Positions 44,222-50,154 of a stretch of DNA of 50,154 nucleotides are shown here, piece by piece. Numbering within the stretch: the stretch's first letter is position 1; every line of letters begins with the position of its first letter. The stretch lies in contig NZ_JAEMUX010000065.1 of NCBI RefSeq assembly GCF_016598475.1, positions 1-50,154 on the forward strand, in the 5' to 3' direction. Origin of the DNA: Streptomyces adelaidensis (GTDB taxonomy: Bacteria > Actinomycetota > Actinomycetes > Streptomycetales > Streptomycetaceae). The position numbers and the translations under genes are program-made. The notes beneath the pieces are model-generated. The model was not told the origin of the DNA and did not search any database. It was given only the letters and a program-made list of their open reading frames with translations.

Positions 44222-44614
44222 GTGAGCAGGCGTGGAGCGCGTCGGCCGACGGCGCTCGTGCTGGCCGTGCTGACGCTGGCCGGGCTGCTGACGCTGGCCG
44301 CGCCGGTGGAGAGCGCGCAGGCGGCGGCCGTCGTGTCCTGTGGCGGGCGCAAGGTACGGACGCTGACCTTCGACGCCGGGACCGTGCGGGTCTACCGCAA
44401 GGGCAGCCGGTACGTGTGCGCCGTGCTCGTAGCCAAGAAGAAGGCCGGGTCGCGCACGGCGAGCGTCCGCATCCGGGCCTGGGGCGGCCAGTGGGTGCGC
44501 AACAAGAAACACCCCGCGGGCCCGGTGACCGTACACGCGGGCCGGCGCAGTGTGCGCATCCACGCGAGCGTCGGCACGAAGACATACGACTCGGGCTGGA
44601 TCCGCCGCCCGTAA
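44222..44614 (+). CDS. Small secreted basic protein
   Basis: A 130-residue exported protein. The basic start VSRRGARRP is followed by a long hydrophobic core and cleavage near ESAQAAA. The mature part is rich in Lys and Arg (RVYRKGSRYVCAVLVAKKKAGSR) with two Cys and looks beta-rich. No family recognised. The GTG at 44222 has GGGAGGGG upstream. The final codons lie inside the first unit of the 27-bp tandem repeat, so the repeat has reached into the gene. Confidence 0.75.
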   Translation: MSRRGARRPTALVLAVLTLAGLLTLAAPVESAQAAAVVSCGGRKVRTLTFDAGTVRVYRKGSRYVCAVLVAKKKAGSRTASVRIRAWGGQWVRNKKHPAGPVTVHAGRRSVRIHASVGTKTYDSGWIRRP

Positions 44615-44735
44615 GGGGCACGGGGAACCGCGCGCCCGTAAGGGGCACGGGGAACCGCGCGCCCGTAAGGGGCGTGGGGAGCCGTGCGAGCAACCCCCAC
44701 CCCCATAGGGGCGCGGGGAACTGCGCGAACAACCC
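44607..44735. repeat. 27-bp tandem repeat array of the GGGGCACGGGGAACCG class (332-bp gap)
   Basis: GCCCGTAAGGGGCACGGGGA, continuing AACCGCGC with the unit 27 bp long, starts at 44607 and 44634; a changed third copy starts at 44661, and a fourth, more distant one (GGGGCGCGGGGAACTGCGCGA) at about 44709. The stop codon of the preceding gene lies in the first unit. The rest of 44615-44946 holds no gene and should carry the peptidase promoter. Confidence 0.85.
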
Positions 44736-44946
44736 CCACGGCCGGCAGCCGCGACACGACCCGAGCCACCCCACCCGGAGCGTGAATCCACCAGGGCCCG
44801 CCATCCCACCCCGCGTCGCACACAGGGTTTTCCCTACCTCCGCCATCTCCGCCTGAGAACAGTCCAGTTGGCCCCATTCCTCCCTGGTGCCCAGCCGACC
44901 ACTCCGATAGCTTCCGGCGCACAGCTGCTGCATAGGGGAGATACGC

Positions 44947-46377
44947 ATGCGCAAAGCACTCAGATGGGTGCTGTCGCTCGTGGTGCTCATAGGCACGTTG
45001 AGCACGGCGGGGGCGGCCACCGCCGCGGAGCCGGACACCGCTGACATCAAGGACCGACTGCTCGCGATACCCGGCGTGAGCCTGATCGAGGAGAAGCCCT
45101 ACCCGGGTTACCGCTTCTTCGTCCTGGGCTTCACACAGCCGGTGGACCACCGGCACCCGGCGAAGGGCACGTTCCAGCAGCGCGTCACCGTGCTGCACAA
45201 GGACACGGCCCGCCCGACGGTGTTCTACACCGGCGGCTACAACGTCTCCACGGCCCCCGGCCGCCGCGAGCCCACGCAGATCGTGGACGGCAACCAGGTG
45301 TCCATGGAGTACCGCTTCTTCAGCCCGTCCCGCCCCGACCCGGCCGACTGGTCCAAGCTGGACATCTGGCAGGCGGCGAGCGACCAGCACCGTATCTTCA
45401 AGGCGCTGAAGAAGATCTACTCGAAGAAGTGGATCTCCACCGGCGGGTCCAAGGGCGGCATGACCGCCACCTACTACGAGCGCTTCTACCCCAAGGACAT
45501 GGACGGCGTCGTCGCCTACGTCGCCCCCAACGACGTCGTCAACAAGGAGGACTCGGCGTACGACCGGTTCTTCGGACAGGTCGGCACCGCGGAGTGCCGC
45601 GACCGGCTGAACGCCGTGCAGCGCGAGGCGCTGGTGCGCCGGGAGCCGCTGGAGAAGAAGTACGCCGAGGTCGCCGCCGCCGAGGGCTTCACCTTCGACA
45701 CCGTCGGCAGCCTGGACAAGGCGTACGAGGCGGTCGTCCTCGACTACGTGTGGGGCTTCTGGCAGTACAGCTTGCTCGCGGACTGCGACAGCGACGCCAT
45801 CCCGAAGGACGCCAAGTCCGCGACGGACGACGAGATCTGGACGTCCATCGACACGATCTCCGGCTTCTCCTTCTACACCGACCAGGGCCTGGAGCCGTAC
45901 ACGCCGTACTTCTACCAGGCGGGCACGCAGCTGGGCGCGCCGACGATCGACTTCCCGCACATCGAGAAGAAGTACATCCGCTACGGCTACCAGCCGCCCC
46001 GGAACTTCGTCCCGCGTGACATCAAGATGAGGTTCCAGCCGTACGCCATGCGGGACGTCGACACCTGGGTCCGCCACAACGCCAAGCAGATGCTCTTCGT
46101 GTACGGCGAGAACGACCCGTGGGGCGCCGAGCCGTTCCACCTGGGCAAGGGCGCCCGTGACTCGTACGTCTTCACGGCCCCCGGCGCCAACCACGGCGCC
46201 AACGTCGCCGGTCTCGTCGAGGCACAGAAGGACCTGGCCACGGCACGGATCCTGCAGTGGGCGGGCGTCGCCCCGGCCGCCGTCCAGGAGGACCCGAGCA
46301 AGGCGAAGCCGCTGGCGAAGTTCGACTCCGAGCTCGACAAGCGCGATGTCGAGCGGGAGCCGGCGCTGAGGCCGTAA
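44947..46377 (+). CDS. Secreted S28-family tripeptidyl aminopeptidase
   Basis: A 476-residue exported serine peptidase. The signal peptide (1-27) ends GAATAA. The catalytic triad is visible: Ser 168 in STGGSKGGMTA, Asp 390 in YGENDPWGAE and His 416 in APGANHGANV. This matches the PS-10/S28 peptidases of Streptomyces that release tripeptides from the N-terminus of proteins, for example propeptides of secreted enzymes. GGGGAG lies 6 bases before the ATG. Monocistronic, ended by the hairpin at 46403-46434. Confidence 0.93.
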   Translation: MRKALRWVLSLVVLIGTLSTAGAATAAEPDTADIKDRLLAIPGVSLIEEKPYPGYRFFVLGFTQPVDHRHPAKGTFQQRVTVLHKDTARPTVFYTGGYNVSTAPGRREPTQIVDGNQVSMEYRFFSPSRPDPADWSKLDIWQAASDQHRIFKALKKIYSKKWISTGGSKGGMTATYYERFYPKDMDGVVAYVAPNDVVNKEDSAYDRFFGQVGTAECRDRLNAVQREALVRREPLEKKYAEVAAAEGFTFDTVGSLDKAYEAVVLDYVWGFWQYSLLADCDSDAIPKDAKSATDDEIWTSIDTISGFSFYTDQGLEPYTPYFYQAGTQLGAPTIDFPHIEKKYIRYGYQPPRNFVPRDIKMRFQPYAMRDVDTWVRHNAKQMLFVYGENDPWGAEPFHLGKGARDSYVFTAPGANHGANVAGLVEAQKDLATARILQWAGVAPAAVQEDPSKAKPLAKFDSELDKRDVEREPALRP

Positions 46378-46402
46378 CCCGCCCGAACGGTAAGCGAGTC
46401 GG

Positions 46403-46434
46403 GCCCCGGTGCCGCCGCCCAGCGGCACCGGGGC
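46403..46434. terminator. Bidirectional terminator between the convergent peptidase and kinase genes
   Basis: A 13-bp perfect stem GCCCCGGTGCCGC/GCGGCACCGGGGC with a 6-base loop directly abuts the kinase stop codon (46435) and lies 26 bases past the peptidase stop. Confidence 0.85.
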
Positions 46435-48705
46435 TCAACTCCGCTCGGTGTCCAGCGCCACCCAGCCCACCTTCGTCGACGGGGCGTAGATGACGCCGCC
46501 CGCCACCATCGGCTCGGTGTCCAGGCCCGTCACCATGCCGCTGTCGTCCTCGACGGTCGGCACGCTGTGCTGGTAGAGCAGCTTGCCCGTGCGTGACTCG
46601 AAGACGGCGACGTCACGGGTGTTGGCGACGTAGACGCGGTCCCCGGCCTGGACGGGCGGTGCGTCGGCCGGGCCCAGGCCGGGCAGGGGCCGGCGCCACA
46701 GCTCGGTCCGCCGGGCCGTGTCGACGGCGACCAGTTCGCCGCCCGTCTGGGTGGGGGCCACGAACAGCACCCGGCCCGGCGTCACCGACAGCTCGGGTGC
46801 CCCGATCTGACCGCCGCCCAGGTTCGCGTCGACCTCGGTGCGCACCCCCTTGGCGTCGGCCGCGAGTTCCTGGCTCAACAGGGTGCTCTCCGCGCTCTCG
46901 TCGTTCACCACGACGCAGTACAGCCGGGTCGTGCCGCCCTCTTCGAGCAGTGCCTGGCTGCCGGGTTCGCACGGCGCGGACAGCTTGAACGCGGCGACCT
47001 GCTCGCCGGTGCCCGTGTCGACGACCGTGACGAAGTCCTCGCCGAGACCGTCGTCGGTGACGCCGGTGAACACATGGAGCCGGTCGCCGACGACCCGCAG
47101 CGCGGGCGGATGCCCGGTGCCGCCCTCGGGGGCGCCTCGCGCCGACAGCGTCCAGCTCTCCCGGCCCGTGCGCGCGTCGACGGCCTGGACCAGGCCGCCG
47201 TGGTCGACCACGTACACCCGTTCGCCGTCGGTGATGAGCCGCTGGGTGAGTAACGCCATCGCGTAGCGCCACTTCACCTTGCCGTCGGCGAGCGAGAGAC
47301 CGACGATGCGGTCGCCGACGTTGACGACCGCGATGTCGTCGACGACGACCGGCGTGTTCTGGCCGTACGACGACGCCTCGTCGGTCCGCCACAGCTCCTT
47401 GCCGGTCGCGGCGTCGATCCGGACCGTGCGGTCGCCAACGCACACCAGGGACGACTCGGCGTACACGCAGTCGCTGTTCTGGAGGTTGTACTGCCACTGC
47501 CGCCAGCCGTCCGGGCGGCGCTCGGGGCTGTCGTGGTACGTGAAAGTGAAGCCGCCCGAGCCGGACTGCGTGCTCGCGTACGCGGCGGACCCCTTGGGCT
47601 GTGTGACGGCGCGCGCGCTCCGGCCGGGCTTCCCGCTCGGGGACCCGGCCGAATCCGAGCCGCCGCCCCCGCCGACGTCCTCGCCGCCGCGCAGCCCGTA
47701 CAGCAGTCCGCCCGACAGCGTGGCGACCGCCACCACCGCGGCCGCCACGGCGAGGACGAGCCGCCGACGCCGCCGGGGCGGGGGAGTGGCCGCGGAGCCC
47801 GCGCCCGTGGTCACGGGCGGCGCCGGAGAGCGGGGGGCCGGCGAGCGCAGCACCACGGTCTCCGGGGAGTCGAGGACGGCCGGGTAGGACGTGCTCTGCA
47901 GCAGGGTGAGCAACTCGTCCGCGTCCGGGCGCCCGTCCGGCTCCTTGGCCATGCAACGCTCGACCACCGGCAGCAGCCAGTCGGGCACCCCCTCCAGGTC
48001 AGGGGGTTCGTGGACGAGCTGGTACGCCACCGCGTACACGTCCGTGGCATCGAACGGCACATGGCCGCTCGCCGCGTACGTCAGCACCGAGCCCAGCGAG
48101 AAGATGTCGCTCCGCGGTCCGACGTCCTTCTGGGCGCGGATCTGTTCCGGTGACATGAACGGCGGGGTGCCCACCGTGACCCCCGTGCCCGTGGGCATGT
48201 CGGCGTCGGCGGCGCGCACGATGCCGAAGTCGATGACCCGGGGGCCGTCGGCGGCGAGCAGGACGTTGGCCGGCTTGAGGTCACGGTGCACTATGCCGGC
48301 GCGGTGGATGTCGCGCAGCGCCTCGGCGAGGCCGGTGGCGAGGCGGTACAGCTCCTCGGCACCGAGGGTGGGCCCCAGCTTGATGCGCTGGTCCAGCGGC
48401 TGCCCCGGTACATAGAGGGTGGCCATCCAGGGCGGGTCGGCGTCCGGGTCGGCGTCCACGACCGGCGCGGTGAACGCCCCGCTGACCTGCCGGGCGGCGG
48501 TCACCTCGCGCCGGAAACGGTGCCGGAAGTCGGGCTGGTGGACGAGATTGCCGAGGATCACCTTGACGGCGACCTGGCGGCCCGAGGGAGACGTACCGAG
48601 ATAGACGCGGCCCATGCCGCCGGAGCCGAGAAGGGAGTCGATGCGGTAACCGGGAATCTCCGGCAGCTCCTCCTTGCCCGGAGCACCCTGAGCATCCTGG
48701 GCCAT
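46435..48705 (-). CDS. Ser/Thr protein kinase with extracytoplasmic PQQ-type beta-propeller
   Basis: A 756-residue membrane kinase. The N-terminal kinase domain has LGSGGMGRVY, Lys 48, HRDLKPAN (Asp 142), DFG at 159-161 and MSPEQ. A Pro-rich linker leads to a single transmembrane helix (about 315-337), then a Gly/Ser linker and a C-terminal propeller built of PQQ-like repeats (RIDAATGKELWRT, AVDARTGRESWTL, VDTARRTELWRRPLP, VFESRTGKLLYQH). Such propellers are proposed ligand-sensing modules. GGGGGG precedes the ATG at 48705; the frame runs on to 49134 without similarity. Confidence 0.93.
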   Translation of the reverse strand: MAQDAQGAPGKEELPEIPGYRIDSLLGSGGMGRVYLGTSPSGRQVAVKVILGNLVHQPDFRHRFRREVTAARQVSGAFTAPVVDADPDADPPWMATLYVPGQPLDQRIKLGPTLGAEELYRLATGLAEALRDIHRAGIVHRDLKPANVLLAADGPRVIDFGIVRAADADMPTGTGVTVGTPPFMSPEQIRAQKDVGPRSDIFSLGSVLTYAASGHVPFDATDVYAVAYQLVHEPPDLEGVPDWLLPVVERCMAKEPDGRPDADELLTLLQSTSYPAVLDSPETVVLRSPAPRSPAPPVTTGAGSAATPPPRRRRRLVLAVAAAVVAVATLSGGLLYGLRGGEDVGGGGGSDSAGSPSGKPGRSARAVTQPKGSAAYASTQSGSGGFTFTYHDSPERRPDGWRQWQYNLQNSDCVYAESSLVCVGDRTVRIDAATGKELWRTDEASSYGQNTPVVVDDIAVVNVGDRIVGLSLADGKVKWRYAMALLTQRLITDGERVYVVDHGGLVQAVDARTGRESWTLSARGAPEGGTGHPPALRVVGDRLHVFTGVTDDGLGEDFVTVVDTGTGEQVAAFKLSAPCEPGSQALLEEGGTTRLYCVVVNDESAESTLLSQELAADAKGVRTEVDANLGGGQIGAPELSVTPGRVLFVAPTQTGGELVAVDTARRTELWRRPLPGLGPADAPPVQAGDRVYVANTRDVAVFESRTGKLLYQHSVPTVEDDSGMVTGLDTEPMVAGGVIYAPSTKVGWVALDTERS

Positions 48706-48835
48706 CGTCCCCCCACCGTCGTCGTACGGTCCGTGAGCGGATGATATCGATCCGGTACGACGGAGTGTGGAGGGATGTGCGGCCAGCTGGGTTTCGACTC
48801 GATCCTCGCCCACATGTGGCCAGTTACCCGACCGT

Positions 48836-49498
48836 TCACACGGGTACGGCGCATCCCACCGGTTTGCTGCCGCCCAACTGGACATACAGCTCAGTCGAGT
48901 CCGGGCACCGCGACTTCGTGCCGACCGCCGCCGTGACCCGGTACTCCGGGGCGTGCTTGCCCGTGCCGTCGCAGGCGGTCTCGCGGACCTCGCCCCGCCC
49001 GGTGCCGTAGACGCAGTCGCCGACGATGGTCCGGGGCCCGCCTCCGCCGCCGGGGTCGCCCGGGTGCGGCGGCTGGAGCTTGCGCATACAGGCGTAGCCC
49101 TGGGGGACGGAACCGTCGCCGTCCTCGTCCGCACCGGTGGTGAGCCGGGACTCGCTGATGTGGAGGACGAAGTCGGTGGTCGGCGGGCAGAGCGGCCCCT
49201 GCGCGACCCGGCCCTCGTGCCGCGCCACGACCCGGGCGGCGGCGCGCTCGCCCACGCAGGGCACCTCGGTGAAGCTGGTCGTCCCGAACGAACTGCACTC
49301 GTCGACCCCGAGGAACACGGTCCCGTAACCGGACGGCAGGTTCGGCGAGGTGGTCGTCACCGCCGTCACCGCCGTCGCCGTCGGCTCCTCGGACCTGTCA
49401 CCCGCACCGCCGGACAGGACCTGACACCCCGAGAGCGCGGACGCCGCCACAGCCAGCGCGACGGCCGAAGCCCACACCCCGGTACGCACCCTCCGCAT
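48836..49498 (-). CDS. Putative lipoprotein of unknown function
   Basis: A 220-residue exported lipoprotein. MRRVRTGVWA is followed by a hydrophobic segment and the lipobox ASALSGC, Cys near residue 25. The mature part has several Cys (DECSSFG, VPCVGE, PLCPP, YACMRK, GDCVYG, ETACDG, SRCPDS, VGCAVPV), enough for four disulfides. No family recognised. GGGGGG precedes the ATG. It lies just upstream of the Ser/Thr kinase on the same strand and could be linked to it. Confidence 0.72.
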   Translation of the reverse strand: MRRVRTGVWASAVALAVAASALSGCQVLSGGAGDRSEEPTATAVTAVTTTSPNLPSGYGTVFLGVDECSSFGTTSFTEVPCVGERAAARVVARHEGRVAQGPLCPPTTDFVLHISESRLTTGADEDGDGSVPQGYACMRKLQPPHPGDPGGGGGPRTIVGDCVYGTGRGEVRETACDGTGKHAPEYRVTAAVGTKSRCPDSTELYVQLGGSKPVGCAVPV

Positions 49499-49612
49499 GG
49501 CATCCCCCCGACGAACCCCCGTCCAGCGTGACCCGCCACCGGGGGCCACGCCAGGCGGACCGGGCGCTTTGCGTCAGTTGGGGACGGTGTGTACGAGGCG
49601 GGCGGCGTAGGT

Positions 49613-50110
49613 TCAGTACGTCAGCCCGTGCCCGATCGGGTGGAGCACCGCCCCCGGATCGTCGGCCCGTTGCACCGGCACCGGCAGCTTCCCGCGCGGC
49701 GCCACCCGCCCGGCCAGCACCCGCGCCGCCGCCCGCACCTCGACGTCCGTCCACGAGTACGACGCCAAGTAGCCCTTGAGGTCCGGCAGTTGGGCCACGT
49801 CGTACGGGTTCCGGATCGCGATCGCCACCACCGGAACACCGGTGGCGATCAGCCCTGCGACGAGGGTCTTCTGACTACTGCCCGCCGTCACGTTGTACGT
49901 CCCCACGACCACCGCGTCCTTGCCGCGCGCGGCGGCGACCGCCCGGTCGACGACGGCCTGCGTGGGAGCCGTACCGGTCGACAGGGCGGTCGTCGTGAAG
50001 CCGAGGGCGGCGAGTTGGCTGACTGTTGCGCGGGCGGATCGCGAGGCCGGCATCGTGCACGTCGTACGCGGCGGCAGGCAGCTCGCCCGCACCCGACAGC
50101 ATCTGGAGGC
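49613..50110 (-). pseudogene. GH3 family glycosidase C-terminal part, 5' end missing or out of frame
   Basis: SQLAALGFTTTALSTGTAPT, VVGTYNVTAGSSQKTLVAGLIATGVPVVAIAIRNPYDVAQLP, YLASYSWTDVEVRAAARVL, GKLPVPV and HPIGHGLTY are the C-terminal domain of GH3 beta-N-acetylhexosaminidase/beta-glucosidase proteins. Going upstream, this frame meets a TGA near 50120, inside the window, well before a full GH3 gene (500-600 residues) could be covered. Either a frameshift lies near 50040-50060 or the gene is a 3' remnant. The sequence ends at 50154, so this is unresolved. Listed as pseudogene with moderate confidence. Confidence 0.6.
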
Positions 50111-50154
50111 GGCTCAGCTCACGGAGTCCGCGTGGCGGGGGCGTTGGGAGGCGG

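Overview
This is a high-GC actinomycete chromosome segment, almost certainly Streptomyces. The signs are strong G/C bias at third codon positions, many secreted and lipoprotein genes, Ser/Thr kinases of the PknB type, an XRE/DUF397 pair, a snapalysin-type protease, and short intergenic repeats of the GGGGCGCGGGGAAC class. No RNA gene, insertion sequence, integrase or CRISPR array is visible.

Layout. 0.1-4.4 kb: an aldehyde dehydrogenase and an MFS permease on the minus strand, each preceded by a similar AACTGTA/TTCAGTT inverted repeat, with a frameshifted SnoaL-like pseudogene between them, then a methyltransferase. 4.6-11.4 kb: minus-strand envelope and secreted genes (GT39 membrane glycosyltransferase, FG-GAP protein, endonuclease I, small I36-like secreted protein, lipoprotein). 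11.8-19.5 kb: membrane Ser/Thr kinase, ArsR-like regulator, snapalysin, XRE-DUF397 regulatory pair with a divergent two-gene unit, class A beta-lactamase-like protein, and a phytase-like secreted protein.

19.5-33.3 kb is the most interesting part: a compact biosynthetic cluster built on the LysW amino-group carrier protein. A LuxR-type regulator diverges from a 48-residue secreted peptide gene. Then come lysW, lysX, a truncated DegT-like protein, a full DegT aminotransferase, lysY, a fused LysZ-LysK protein, a split transketolase, an ATP-grasp ligase, an amidohydrolase and an MFS exporter. Most junctions are ATGA or GTGA stop/start overlaps, so the genes are translationally coupled. By analogy with the vazabitide A pathway, glutamate would be loaded on LysW, phosphorylated, reduced to a semialdehyde, extended by two carbons by transketolase, aminated and released as a diamino-dihydroxyheptanoate-type amino acid. 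The ATP-grasp ligase would then couple it to a partner and the MFS protein would export the product.

33.4-50.2 kb: methyltransferase, phosphoglucomutase, a three-gene signalling unit (membrane coiled protein, double STAS protein, P-loop NTPase with TPR-like repeats), a single-chain two-half ABC exporter, a small secreted protein, an S28 tripeptidyl aminopeptidase, a second Ser/Thr kinase with a PQQ-type beta-propeller, a lipoprotein, and the 3' part of a GH3 glycosidase at the right edge. Starts were chosen by ribosome binding site and homology; the ends of terminator stems were read directly from the sequence.
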